This document shows positions 35,211-44,097 of a stretch of DNA of 64,000 nt, in pieces. The DNA lies in assembly GCA_023417935.1 (NCBI GenBank), contig JAEZDY010000021.1, forward strand, positions 105,178 through 169,177, read 5' to 3'. Each line of letters starts with the position of its first letter. The first letter of the stretch is position 1. Below the pieces are notes generated by a model. That model ran no database searches and was not told where the DNA came from. It was given only the letters and a program-made list of their open reading frames with translations. The DNA comes from Bacteroidota bacterium. Its GTDB lineage: Bacteria; Bacteroidota; Bacteroidia; Bacteroidales; Lentimicrobiaceae. The translations under genes were made by a program, and so were the position numbers.

Positions 35211-36050
35211 TTATAAAAAAGTGTTAAGGCATTTCTTATTATTAAAATAATTGACCTTTAATGATATGCTTATGCCTGCAAATGAGTACCAGTCGTTGTT
35301 TTGTGAATTACCCCGTTGCATTCCATTTGTATGTGAAAGTGATGGGTCTGATAATATTCTCTCAATACTCACCTCCCCCGGATTGGCGTCTTTAAGATCA
35401 AGATAATAAGTTGTGCTAACATCATCCAGATAATCTGTAAAAGTCTTATGCAAGCTCCAATGTAATGAGATACCAATAAAGTCATTAAGGCTATATTTCA
35501 TACCTATACCAAAAGGTATATGAAAAGCCATACGGCTGTAAGGTTTCCTTTCAGGATATAATTCTGTACCTTGTCCTTCAGTACCTAAAGGTTGCAATTC
35601 ATAGGAATTTCCATCATACCTGCCTTTAGGATTGAACATAACCATTCCGGCACCCCCAAACATATAAGGTGTAAAATAGTGCCTGAGGCTTCCAATAAAG
35701 TATTCAAAGAAATTAATTTCAAAGGTTGCTGACAAATCAGTTACAGAACTTGAAAAATTTAACATCCTGTCGGGATAATACCCTGATACTTTATCATCAC
35801 CTTTAATCTGCCCATAGGTTGCTGAAAGTTTAACAGCAAGTCTCTCATTGAAGTTATGCCTTGCAAATCCGCCAAAGGCAGGTTTTGTCATCAGGAAGTG
35901 TTTCTCAGGGTTCAAATCACCTACATAGTATGATCCTCCGCCAAAAATACCGATCTCCCCATAGCTTTGAGAAAAAACAGTATTATGCAGAAGGAAGAAC
36001 AGGGGTAACAAGATTACTTTTATTACTCCTGAAGCCGTAAAATGTTGCAT
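35211..36050 (-). CDS. DUF6089 family outer-membrane protein
   Basis: A 279-residue protein with a signal peptide (MQHFTASGVIKVILLPLFF... ending VFSQ), then SYGEIGIFGGGSYYVGDLNP, the signature opening of DUF6089, and an outer-membrane-like barrel rich in Gly and aromatics. The protein sits in the conserved nadK-DUF6089-uppS-bamA order, suggesting an envelope role; the function is not established. The frame also has ATGs at 36071, 36113 and 36134. The last is next to the -7 element TATTTTTG (36123-36130) and cannot be used. Confidence 0.82.
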   Translation of the reverse strand: MQHFTASGVIKVILLPLFFLLHNTVFSQSYGEIGIFGGGSYYVGDLNPEKHFLMTKPAFGGFARHNFNERLAVKLSATYGQIKGDDKVSGYYPDRMLNFSSSVTDLSATFEINFFEYFIGSLRHYFTPYMFGGAGMVMFNPKGRYDGNSYELQPLGTEGQGTELYPERKPYSRMAFHIPFGIGMKYSLNDFIGISLHWSLHKTFTDYLDDVSTTYYLDLKDANPGEVSIERILSDPSLSHTNGMQRGNSQNNDWYSFAGISISLKVNYFNNKKCLNTFL

Positions 36051-36122
36051 GTTGAGCGGTTTAACGTTCATATTTAAAATAAGATAACAACTTATCGGCT
36101 GATAAACATTCATTTGAGTTTG

Positions 36123-36130
36123 CAAAAATA
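36123..36130 (-). promoter_or_regulatory. Promoter -7 element TATTTTTG upstream of DUF6089
   Basis: An exact match to TAnnTTTG on the minus strand in the 40-bp gap between nadK and DUF6089, which could provide an internal promoter for the DUF6089-uppS-bamA-skp run. Confidence 0.5.
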
Positions 36131-36174
36131 ACAAAAAAAACGGCTGTTATTAAATGATTGCCTATAATGACCTT

Positions 36175-37053
36175 TCAGAAGCGAATATCACGACCCCACA
36201 TAAGCTTCTGCCTGATTGTTGCGAAAAAATTATCATTAAGCCGTTGCACCAGGTTTATATGGAATTTTTCTTTACGAACAATCATTTCAGTGGTTGCATC
36301 TATGGTTTCATATCTGCTATCTAGTCCAACCAGGAATTGCGACATGCGCCCTTCCACTTTAACTTTTATCTCACAATTGTCAGGAATAACGACCGGCCGC
36401 ACAGTTAAATTGTGCGTTGCGATTGGGGTAATTACAAAATTTTCACTGTCGGGCGCAAGTATCGGACCATTGCAACTCAGTGAATAAGCTGTTGACCCTG
36501 TAGGCGTAGCAATAATAATACCATCACCCCAATATGCATTCAATAGTGTGTTATTGACATAAACATAAACCAGGATCATTGAACCGGTATCTTTCTTATT
36601 TACGGTAAGTTCATTCAGTCCATAATTGTATGATCCAAACAACCCCTCTTTTGTTTCCAGTCTGATTAGTGACCTCTTATCAATTCTGAAGTACCCTTTA
36701 ATTAGCGCATCTATAGCTTCATCAATATCTTCCTTGTTAATACCTGATAGAAATCCCAGCCTTCCCAGGTTAATCCCTAGCACCGGAATCCCTGTATCTC
36801 CAATATAAGTGATTGCATGAAGCATTGTTCCGTCACCTCCAACAGATATTAAGTAATCAATATTACCTGCCAGGTTAGTCTGTTTATTGAAAGTTGAAAC
36901 CTGCGCCCCGAAAATTACTTTTGATTCAATAAACTTATAGAATTCATCAGCAATAATCATCGATATACCCTCAGTTTGAAGTTTGTTAATAAGCAACTGG
37001 AGGTAATTGAACCTGTCATCAGAGAATGCCTTACCAAAGATTGCAACTTTCAT
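36175..37053 (-). CDS. nadK: NAD kinase
   Basis: A 292-residue NAD kinase that phosphorylates NAD to NADP. The GGDGTML motif is at about residue 72 (DYLISVGGDGTMLHAI), with NELTVNKKDTGSM, the DGIIIATPTGSTAYSLSCNGP block and the C-terminal FVITPIATHNL. The frame extends to 37137, but the ATG at 37053 (MKVAIFGKAFSD) matches family starts; 37062 is an alternative. A near-consensus TAACTTTA lies at 37072-37079. It is the first gene of the bamA cluster. Confidence 0.94.
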   Translation of the reverse strand: MKVAIFGKAFSDDRFNYLQLLINKLQTEGISMIIADEFYKFIESKVIFGAQVSTFNKQTNLAGNIDYLISVGGDGTMLHAITYIGDTGIPVLGINLGRLGFLSGINKEDIDEAIDALIKGYFRIDKRSLIRLETKEGLFGSYNYGLNELTVNKKDTGSMILVYVYVNNTLLNAYWGDGIIIATPTGSTAYSLSCNGPILAPDSENFVITPIATHNLTVRPVVIPDNCEIKVKVEGRMSQFLVGLDSRYETIDATTEMIVRKEKFHINLVQRLNDNFFATIRQKLMWGRDIRF

Positions 37054-37177
37054 AAGTGCCATTTTTTTCTGTAAAGTTAGTGGTTTATCCGTATGATGTG
37101 CAAGCCGCGAGAGAAGTAACCGCTGCGCGCCAAACATTTTAAGAAATTTTCATGTTGTTAACAAAACACTTAAAATT

Positions 37178-38005
37178 ATGGCAGCATCTCCATTAATAAC
37201 ATTGAACAATGGTATACAGATTCCAGCATTAGGTTTAGGAGTCTATCAAATGCCGGATAACAACAACACTTTGAAGGTACTTGAATATGCAATTAAAATT
37301 GGCTATCGTCATTTTGATACCGCAATGATATATGGCAATGAGCGCACAGTTGGAAAGGCTGCTACAACCGGTATAATTCCCAGAGATCAGATATTTATTA
37401 CCTCTAAACTATGGAACTCTGACCATGGATATGATCATGCTATCAAAGCATTCAATGAAAGCCTTGGCAGACTAGGCACCGGTTATATTGATTTGTATCT
37501 TATACATTGGCCGGTGCGGGGTAAAAGGAAAGAAACCTGGAGAGCGCTTGAAACCCTCTATGAGGAAGGAAAATGTCGAAGTATTGGCATAAGCAACTAT
37601 ATGGCACATCACATTGAGGAGTTGCTCGGTTATTGCAAAGTAATCCCTGCAATCAATCAACTTGAATTACATCCTTACATTTATGCAAATCGTGTGGAAA
37701 CAATCGAGTTGTGTAGAAAACACAATATAATGCCCGAAGCATACAGCCCTTTAACAAGAGGCATGAAACTTAAAGATCCAATGTTGGTCAGGATGGCTTC
37801 AAGGTATAAGAAGAATCCGGCACACTTACTTATAAAGTGGGGTATACAGCATGGCTTTGTGGTAATCCCAAAATCATCAGTAACCTCAAGGGTAGCAGAA
37901 AACTTACAAGTATTTGACTTTACTATCAGTGATGATGACATGCAAACACTTAACCATTTGAATGAGAATCTGGCAACTGGCTGGGATCCGACTGATGTGA
38001 GCTGA
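37178..38005 (+). CDS. Aldo/keto reductase
   Basis: A 275-residue TIM-barrel NADPH reductase of the AKR5/2,5-diketo-D-gluconate reductase type. The tetrad is visible as D and Y in FDTAMIYGNE (about 46-54), K in ITSKLW (about 77) and H in LIHWPV (about 109). The cofactor-binding C-terminal stretch is VVIPKSSVTSRVAENL. The real substrate is unknown. It is divergent from nadK and not clearly part of an operon. Confidence 0.9.
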   Translation: MAASPLITLNNGIQIPALGLGVYQMPDNNNTLKVLEYAIKIGYRHFDTAMIYGNERTVGKAATTGIIPRDQIFITSKLWNSDHGYDHAIKAFNESLGRLGTGYIDLYLIHWPVRGKRKETWRALETLYEEGKCRSIGISNYMAHHIEELLGYCKVIPAINQLELHPYIYANRVETIELCRKHNIMPEAYSPLTRGMKLKDPMLVRMASRYKKNPAHLLIKWGIQHGFVVIPKSSVTSRVAENLQVFDFTISDDDMQTLNHLNENLATGWDPTDVS

Positions 38006-38060
38006 CGGGTAACGTATATTTTTACAAGCCAACCGCCGTAAGCCGGGAAAGTTTTATTGC

Positions 38061-38068
38061 TATTTTTA
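38061..38068 (+). promoter_or_regulatory. Near-consensus -7 element TATTTTTA for deoC
   Basis: TATTTTTA differs from TAnnTTTG only in the last base and lies 17 bp before the deoC ATG at 38086. Confidence 0.35.
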
Positions 38069-38085
38069 CGCTGTAATTCAAACGT

Positions 38086-38922
38086 ATGACACGGAACACA
38101 TCATTCAATCCTGATACTGTATCAGCATCAATAAATGAAATTATTTCACAACCTTCAAGCTACTTTTCAACTGACACTGACACATTGCAATTTGCATTGA
38201 GTGTACTTGACCTCACAACATTGGAAGGTAGTGATACAACCCAAACCATAATAAGTTTGTGTAACAAGGCAATGAGCTATAAAGACATGGCATTACCTGT
38301 TGTTGCAGCAGTATGTGTTTATCCGGTATTTGTGAGGCAGGCAAAGCAATTATTGCGAAATACAGGAATACATGTTGCCAGTGTTGCAGGTGCATTCCCG
38401 TCAGGCCAGTCACCCATTCATATCAAGTTAAGTGAAATAAAATATGCTATTGATGAAGGAGCCGATGAAATTGATATGGTAATTTCAAGGGGTAAATTCC
38501 TACAGGGGGATTTCAATGAAGTGTTTGACGAGATTGCATCTATTAAACGTGTTTGTGGTAATGTACACCTAAAAGTAATACTTGAAACCGGTGAAATAGG
38601 TGATTTGAATGCTGTGTATGATGCATCGGTATTGGCTATTGAGGCTGGAGCTGATTTTATAAAAACTTCAACCGGTAAAATTACTCCTGCTGCAACCCCC
38701 GAAGTATCATACGTAATGCTCAAGGCAATTCATCAGCATCATACCAAAACCGGTAAAATGATAGGATTTAAACCAGCAGGTGGAATATCAACGGCTGATC
38801 AGGCAATAAAATACATCAGGTTGATTGAATCTGTAGCTGGTAATGAATGGCTTACACCTGATCTATTCCGCATTGGAGCCAGCAGGTTAGCTACAAATAT
38901 CACTGATATCCTTAAAAAGTAA
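38086..38922 (+). CDS. deoC: Deoxyribose-phosphate aldolase
   Basis: A 278-residue class I aldolase splitting 2-deoxyribose 5-phosphate into glyceraldehyde 3-phosphate and acetaldehyde. The two active-site lysines are visible: LKVILETGE (about 166) and the Schiff-base lysine in FIKTSTGK (about 200). ADEIDMVISRGKFLQGDF and GFKPAGGISTADQA also match the family. It is longer at the N-terminus than E. coli DeoC (259), as in the Bacteroidota type. Its TAA overlaps the ATG of the next gene (taATG). Confidence 0.94.
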   Translation: MTRNTSFNPDTVSASINEIISQPSSYFSTDTDTLQFALSVLDLTTLEGSDTTQTIISLCNKAMSYKDMALPVVAAVCVYPVFVRQAKQLLRNTGIHVASVAGAFPSGQSPIHIKLSEIKYAIDEGADEIDMVISRGKFLQGDFNEVFDEIASIKRVCGNVHLKVILETGEIGDLNAVYDASVLAIEAGADFIKTSTGKITPAATPEVSYVMLKAIHQHHTKTGKMIGFKPAGGISTADQAIKYIRLIESVAGNEWLTPDLFRIGASRLATNITDILKK

Positions 38923-39698
38923 TGAAACTCCTTACTTTTTCTATATTCCTGGCATTATTCAATTTGAGTAACATAGCCATTTCGCAGGTTCCTCTGCAAA
39001 CTGCTGTTGATTTCAGTGCTAAAGATGTCAATAATGGTTCCCATCATTTATTCAGTTATCTGGCTGACAATAAAATTGTAGTGCTTGATTTTTTCACAAC
39101 TAACTGCGGACCATGTCAAACATATGCCACTGAAGTTAGCCAGGCCTATGAGTATTATGGTTGCAATGAAGGTAATGTTGTTTTTATAGGAATAAATTGG
39201 GGTAGCGATAATCAAGCCGTAATAACCTTTGATTCATTATGGGATGCGCGATATCCATCAATAAGTGGAATGCAGGGTGGAGGGAATGGAATAGTTGAAG
39301 ATTATCAGGTACTTTCATACCCAACAGTTATTGTAATAACGCCTGACCATAATATTGCAGTCAATTACATATGGCCACCTTCGTTTGATAGCATAGTACA
39401 ACAAGTGTCATTGTTAGGTGGACTACCGGCAAGTTGTACTGTAAACACTCCCGACATCCCGGTTGGCCAGCTAAACCTGAGAATTATGGAATCAGGTGAA
39501 ATAAGTGTAGTAATGCCAGTAATTGGTGTCACTAATACGCTAAGTATTTATTCGGTTCAAGGTAAATTGTTATGGCAGGCAATTATTCCTGCTGCTTCAA
39601 ATTATATAATCAACCCGAAATTGAAAAAAGGCTTTTATATTCTAACGCTGGTGACAGATGGTGAACCTTGTGCTGTATCCAAAATCTTTGTTAGGTAA
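38922..39698 (+). CDS. Secreted thioredoxin-like protein with T9SS sorting domain
   Basis: A 258-residue protein with a signal peptide (LLTFSIFLALFNLSNIAISQ), then a thioredoxin-like/AhpC-TSA domain with the redox motif CGPC in TTNCGPCQTYATE (about residues 60-72) and the cis-proline region YPTVIVITPDH. It ends with a T9SS type A CTD (about 185-258; TNTLSIYSVQGKLLW, LKKGFYILTLVTDG, SKIFVR). It is probably exported across both membranes and surface-linked or released. A redox role is inferred from CGPC; partners are unknown. The start overlaps the deoC stop by 1 base. Confidence 0.85.
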   Translation: MKLLTFSIFLALFNLSNIAISQVPLQTAVDFSAKDVNNGSHHLFSYLADNKIVVLDFFTTNCGPCQTYATEVSQAYEYYGCNEGNVVFIGINWGSDNQAVITFDSLWDARYPSISGMQGGGNGIVEDYQVLSYPTVIVITPDHNIAVNYIWPPSFDSIVQQVSLLGGLPASCTVNTPDIPVGQLNLRIMESGEISVVMPVIGVTNTLSIYSVQGKLLWQAIIPAASNYIINPKLKKGFYILTLVTDGEPCAVSKIFVR

Positions 39699-39774
39699 AG
39701 ATGGCCATAAAATGTGGTACACATTTTGTATATATCAATCTGTAAAATGCTAAACCACTAAATAAATAATCGCC

Positions 39775-40197
39775 ATGTACCACTTCAACCGTTATCTCAG
39801 AATTACACTTTCTTTAGCTTTACTGGTTTTCATGACGTCCTGTGAACTTGATGAACCACTCGAACCTATAGGTGCTGACAGCAGGGATAAATTCACAGGC
39901 ACATGGTTGTTTTCAGAGGCACCAGCAGCACGAAGTATAAGTTATTCGGTAACAATTACCAAAGACCCCTCAAATTCATCACAGGTGATATTGAAAAACT
40001 TGGGCAATTTTGGCAATTCTTATAGTGCCTACGGCATTGTTACAACTTCAAGAATCGTAGTTCCTTCTCAGGAAATATACCCGGGCATGTCAATTGACGG
40101 TGATGGTTCAATGTCATCCAACAGTCAGATGGAATGGTCGTACTCTATTGAGGGTGGTGGTGAACTTGAGGAGTACGTTGCAACTGCAACTAAGTAA
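39775..40197 (+). CDS. Small predicted lipoprotein, function unknown
   Basis: A 140-residue protein. Its lipobox follows a hydrophobic segment, LALLVFMTSC, and the cysteine at about residue 23 is the lipid attachment site. The mature part, about 115 residues (DKFTGTWLFSE..), looks like a lipocalin-like or DUF-type beta-sandwich, but I cannot assign a family. It follows the thioredoxin-like gene on the same strand after 76 bp, so it may be co-transcribed. It is convergent with the DUF4296 gene. Confidence 0.75.
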   Translation: MYHFNRYLRITLSLALLVFMTSCELDEPLEPIGADSRDKFTGTWLFSEAPAARSISYSVTITKDPSNSSQVILKNLGNFGNSYSAYGIVTTSRIVVPSQEIYPGMSIDGDGSMSSNSQMEWSYSIEGGGELEEYVATATK

Positions 40198-40236
40198 TAC
40201 CTCTATAGTGCTTTAAAGTTTGGCAGAATATTTTTC

Positions 40237-40740
40237 TTATTTGTTGCCCTTTTGGGACACCTTTATTGAAGTATCAGCCATTCTTGTTTTATCAGTACTA
40301 TCAATTTTGGTAGTATCAATCAAAGCCGGCTGAAGTGATATACTGTCCTTTTTTCTCGATAATAACTCAATCTTCTCGTCGATCATCTTCTGGTAATCTT
40401 CCATATCACTCTGATAATACTTGAGATTTTCCTTAAATAGTTGAGGAGTTGTATTATAGTATATGTATAATGAGTCGAGGGCCATTTTAGAAATCAACCT
40501 GAAACTATCACGCTTTAATTTTAATTGTTTGGCTTTCAATGCTGCCTCAGTAATTTCGATATCGGCCAGTAATTGTACCATGGCTGAACGTTCAATTACC
40601 TGTTCATCTTTCAGTTCACTGCTTTTGTCACTATCACAGCCTGAAACAAGGAATCCAAACATTATTGCGGTTCCAAAAAGGCAGAGCAGTGCTCTCATCC
40701 AAAGTGCTCCAATTGATTTGCGCTCCATGAATATGTGCAA
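40237..40740 (-). CDS. DUF4296-type lipoprotein
   Basis: A 167-residue predicted lipoprotein with lipobox FLVSGC at about residue 30-35. The following region (MVQLLADIEITEAALKAK, YYNTTPQLFKENLKYYQ) matches the DUF4296 pattern found in many Bacteroidota, often beside other envelope genes. Function unknown. The ATG at 40740 is 7 bp after the OmpH stop; ATGs at 40728 and 40698 are alternatives, and 40698 gives the shortest signal peptide (MRALLCLFGTAIMF). It is in an operon with the upstream OmpH-like gene. Confidence 0.75.
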   Translation of the reverse strand: MHIFMERKSIGALWMRALLCLFGTAIMFGFLVSGCDSDKSSELKDEQVIERSAMVQLLADIEITEAALKAKQLKLKRDSFRLISKMALDSLYIYYNTTPQLFKENLKYYQSDMEDYQKMIDEKIELLSRKKDSISLQPALIDTTKIDSTDKTRMADTSIKVSQKGNK

Positions 40741-40747
40741 TACTGGT

Positions 40748-41395
40748 TTAATCCTTCTTTTGATTGTATTCGTTATTCAGCTCAAGCAGTACATCATTAG
40801 TGATATCAAGCGAGTCGTTTGCGTTAAGGATACTTCCGCCTTTATTGTATGACAAGATATAATCAAAGTTCATTTTCCTGTTGTACCTTTCAAGGAAGTT
40901 GTTCAAACTATCGAGCAACAGTTGGTTCATATCAAACTCTTTCCGGGCAATCTCAGCAGAGTACTTTTCACGCAACTCATAGAGTTTCTGTTGCTCAGCC
41001 ATTAAACTGCTATATACTTCCTGTGCTGAAGCTTCTGAAATGCTTTTCTTATTAACCTGTTCCTGAAAATAAGCAGCATCTTTTTCAAATGTACTCTGTT
41101 TGTTCTTCAGTTCATTCTCGTAGGCGACAGTGTTTTTCTGAAGCTCATCACGCATCTGTTTAACCAGGTCATAATGTGCCAGAAGTGTATCACTATTAAC
41201 ATAAGCCACACTTAATGCTCCACCCGAAACTTTCTGTACTGCTTTTACTGATGCACTGTTACCGGGTTTTAAAACAATAAAATAGAGGATTACCAGGCCT
41301 ATCAATAATACAACATTGATGATAGTAAGTATAATATTTGTATTGTTTTTTGATGATTGCGGCTCATAAGCTGCAACGGGAGTTTCTTCCTGCAT
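40748..41395 (-). CDS. OmpH/Skp family protein with an N-terminal membrane anchor
   Basis: A 215-residue protein. Unlike the two other Skp copies, it has 15 polar residues before one uncleaved-looking membrane helix (IILTIINVVLLIGLVILYFIV). It then has the OmpH start VAYVNSDTLLAHYDLVKQM and a long coiled coil (about 80-175). It probably anchors a Skp-like domain to the inner membrane from the periplasmic side. It sits with DUF4296 and has its own promoter (TATCTTTG, 41430-41437). Confidence 0.82.
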   Translation of the reverse strand: MQEETPVAAYEPQSSKNNTNIILTIINVVLLIGLVILYFIVLKPGNSASVKAVQKVSGGALSVAYVNSDTLLAHYDLVKQMRDELQKNTVAYENELKNKQSTFEKDAAYFQEQVNKKSISEASAQEVYSSLMAEQQKLYELREKYSAEIARKEFDMNQLLLDSLNNFLERYNRKMNFDYILSYNKGGSILNANDSLDITNDVLLELNNEYNQKKD

Positions 41396-41429
41396 TTCTA
41401 TAAATTTATTTGATGGGTGTTTTAAAAAG

Positions 41430-41437
41430 CAAAGATA
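41430..41437 (-). promoter_or_regulatory. Promoter -7 element TATCTTTG of the OmpH-DUF4296 operon
   Basis: An exact match on the minus strand, 34 bp before the ATG at 41395. It overlaps the last bases after the recQ stop region. Confidence 0.6.
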
Positions 41438-41444
41438 GATGTTT

Positions 41445-43655
41445 TTAGTTGCCGAGGTCTGACATAAACTTTATACGCATCAGGCGTATTTCATCCTCAG
41501 TATACTCATCTTCTCCAAGTTCAACCAAAGCATCCTGAATTGAATCACTCTCCGCTTCACGGAAGTAATCATAGATTTCTTCCTGATGGTAGGGGTCAAC
41601 ATATTCACTTACGTAATAGTTTAAATCGAGCTTAGTGCCTGATGATACTATTCGTTCAACTTCAGTAAGGAGTTCGCTTATTGTCATACTCTTGGCCATC
41701 GCAATATCTTCCAGTGATATCTTACGATCAATATTCTGTATGATGTACACCTTTAGTCCCGACTTATTAACAACAGATTTGACCACCATATCCATAGGTC
41801 TGATGATCTCATTTTCTTCAACATACGATTTGATCAATTCAAGAAATGGCTCCCCATACTTGATTGCTTTTCCTGAACCTACACCGGTAATTTGCTTAAG
41901 CTCATCAACAGTAATAGGATACTGAATGGCCATATCCTCTAGAGAAGGATCCTGGAAAATAACAAAAGGTGGCAGGTTTTCTTTTCTTGATATCTCTTTC
42001 CTGAGATCTTTGAGCATGGTGAACAGCACTTTATCGGCAGTACTGGTCTTTGCGCCACCACCGGCAAAGAAATCCTCCTCTTCAGCATTCTCATAATCAT
42101 GATCGCGGGTGAGCATGATTGAATGCGGTTTCTTCAGGAATTTTAACCCCTCAGGTGTAACTTTAAGAAGTCCGTAATTTTCAATGTCCTTAACAAGAAG
42201 TCTTTCAATCAACATCTGCCTGATGACAGCATTCCAGTACTTTTCATCATGCTCGCTTCCTTTACCGAATACTTCAAGCTGGTTATGTTTGAATGATTTA
42301 TTGTTGGCCGATAACTTACCGGTTATTACACTTATAATATGTTTTGCCTTGAATAACTGCTTTACAGCAAGCACGGTATCCAGTACCAGTTCCACTGCAT
42401 CCATACCTTCAAACTTGGTTTTGGGGTGGGTACAATTATCGCAACTTCCACAATTATCTTCATGATAAACTTCACCAAAATAATGCAGCAATTGCTTGCG
42501 CCGACATACCGATGATTCTGCATAAGCAACAGTCTCGAGCAACAACTGACTTGCTATTTCCTGCTCCGCTACCTGCTTGTTTTTATTGAACTTTTCAAGT
42601 TTCTGAATATCATCATAGCTATAAAAGGCAATGCAATTACCTTCACCATCATCACGACCAGCACGGCCGGTTTCCTGATAATAACCCTCCAGGCTCTTTG
42701 GAATATCGTGGTGAATCACGTAGCGAACATCGGGTTTATCTATGCCCATTCCAAATGCTATTGTAGCAACAATAACATCAATTTCTTCCATAAGGAACTT
42801 ATCCTGATTGATCACCCTTGTATGGGAGTCGAGTCCTGCATGGTAAGGTAATGCCTTGATGCCATTAACTTGCAGGGTTTCAGCCAATTCTTCTACTTTT
42901 TTCCTGCTTAGGCAATAGACAATTCCTGATTTACCCGGTTGTGATTTTATATACTTTATGATGTCCTTTATAGCATCTTCACCCTTTGGCCTTACTTCAT
43001 AATACAGGTTTGGACGATTAAACGAAGAAATAAAGAGCTTTGCATCCATCATATTCAGGTTTTTCTGAATATCCTGCTGCACTTTTGGGGTGGCCGTAGC
43101 AGTAAGGGCAATAATAGGGACTCTTTTACCTATCGATTCAATGATTGGGCGTAACCGGCGGTATTCAGGCCTGAAATCATGCCCCCATTCTGAAATACAA
43201 TGTGCCTCATCAATTGCAAAGAAAGAAATGTTAATATCCTTAAAGAATTGCACATTTTCTTCTTTGGTAAGTGATTCAGGGGCTACGTACAGCAATTTGG
43301 TTTTCCCGCTTGTAAGGTCTTTGCGTACTTCAGTTATTTCAGCCTTCCCTAAAGATGAGTTCAGCACATGTGCAATTCCGCTTTCGGCACCAAAATTCCT
43401 GATTGCATCAACCTGATTCTTCATCAGTGCGATCAATGGGGATATAATTATGGCAGTACCTTCATTTATTAATGCAGGTAATTGATAACACATTGATTTA
43501 CCACCCCCAGTTGGCATGATCACGAAAGTATCATGGCCATCCAGAAGACTTTGTATGATAGCTTCCTGATTACCCTTAAAAGAGTCAAAGCCAAATATTT
43601 TTTTTAATAATTCGTTTAAAGAAGTGTTTTCTATCTTTTTATTCATTGTAGTCAT
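41445..43655 (-). CDS. recQ: ATP-dependent DNA helicase RecQ
   Basis: A 736-residue DEAH helicase. Walker A is in MPTGGGKSMCYQLP (about 51-64), Walker B in FAIDEAHCISEWGHDFRPEY, and motif VI in QETGRAGRDDGEG. The Zn-binding domain has cysteines in CRRKQLLHYFGE and NCGSCDNC, followed by an RQC winged helix, an HRDC domain (about 525-605, LPPFVIFQDPSLEDMAI) and a C-terminal extension of about 130 residues. It acts in recombination and fork repair. The alternative ATG at 43646 is three codons in. It is divergent from kdsD across a 442-bp gap. Confidence 0.95.
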   Translation of the reverse strand: MTTMNKKIENTSLNELLKKIFGFDSFKGNQEAIIQSLLDGHDTFVIMPTGGGKSMCYQLPALINEGTAIIISPLIALMKNQVDAIRNFGAESGIAHVLNSSLGKAEITEVRKDLTSGKTKLLYVAPESLTKEENVQFFKDINISFFAIDEAHCISEWGHDFRPEYRRLRPIIESIGKRVPIIALTATATPKVQQDIQKNLNMMDAKLFISSFNRPNLYYEVRPKGEDAIKDIIKYIKSQPGKSGIVYCLSRKKVEELAETLQVNGIKALPYHAGLDSHTRVINQDKFLMEEIDVIVATIAFGMGIDKPDVRYVIHHDIPKSLEGYYQETGRAGRDDGEGNCIAFYSYDDIQKLEKFNKNKQVAEQEIASQLLLETVAYAESSVCRRKQLLHYFGEVYHEDNCGSCDNCTHPKTKFEGMDAVELVLDTVLAVKQLFKAKHIISVITGKLSANNKSFKHNQLEVFGKGSEHDEKYWNAVIRQMLIERLLVKDIENYGLLKVTPEGLKFLKKPHSIMLTRDHDYENAEEEDFFAGGGAKTSTADKVLFTMLKDLRKEISRKENLPPFVIFQDPSLEDMAIQYPITVDELKQITGVGSGKAIKYGEPFLELIKSYVEENEIIRPMDMVVKSVVNKSGLKVYIIQNIDRKISLEDIAMAKSMTISELLTEVERIVSSGTKLDLNYYVSEYVDPYHQEEIYDYFREAESDSIQDALVELGEDEYTEDEIRLMRIKFMSDLGN

Positions 43656-43864
43656 TTAAAAGAGAATCAGGCACAACCATAAAATTAAATATAGTATCCT
43701 GATGTAATAACTCACCTAAAACAAATTTAATCTATTTCAACCAATATTTCAATTCTTTTTAAAGAAATTGAGCCAATAATTTAAAAAAAAATGGAAGCAT
43801 TGAATAGGTTAAACATCTGAACATTGAAAGAGATAATATCTTTTCACTTAAAAAAAGAGCTTAC

Positions 43865-43920
43865 TTCCACAATGTTATCTTTTACCAGCAAGAGTTCCAA
43901 AATGTTGTAATCTTTCCCGG
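43865..43920 (+). repeat. Imperfect 30-bp repeat pair
   Basis: ttccacaatgtt followed by atctttt at 43865, and ttccaaaatgtt followed by gtaatcttt at 43895, are 30 bp apart. Only two copies are seen, and the identity is partial. Confidence 0.45.
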
Positions 43921-44067
43921 ACACATTTATTTTTTCTTCATTTTGGTAAAAGGAGTGCAAATTTGATAATTTTTTCAATCAATTACACAACTAATTATCA
44001 AATTGTTTCACAGACTTTTAGAAAGTTATGATAAAGTCAGTAGTAGAGAGATAAGAGGTTATAGTTG

Positions 44068-44075
44068 TATATTTG
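44068..44075 (+). promoter_or_regulatory. Promoter -7 element TATATTTG of kdsD
   Basis: An exact TAnnTTTG match ending 22 bp before the TTG start at 44098. A frame opening at the TTG at 44065 would begin upstream of the transcription start. Confidence 0.6.
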
Positions 44076-44097
44076 CATTCGATTTAAAGTATCAGAT

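Larger units (their letters stand above)
43656..44097. other. 442-bp gap between divergent recQ and kdsD
   Basis: I see no gene here. It contains an imperfect 30-bp repeat pair (ttccacaatgtt at 43865, ttccaaaatgtt at 43895), and TATATTTG at 44068-44075 for kdsD. A recQ promoter is not obvious (TATATTTA-like at about 43690). Confidence 0.6.
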
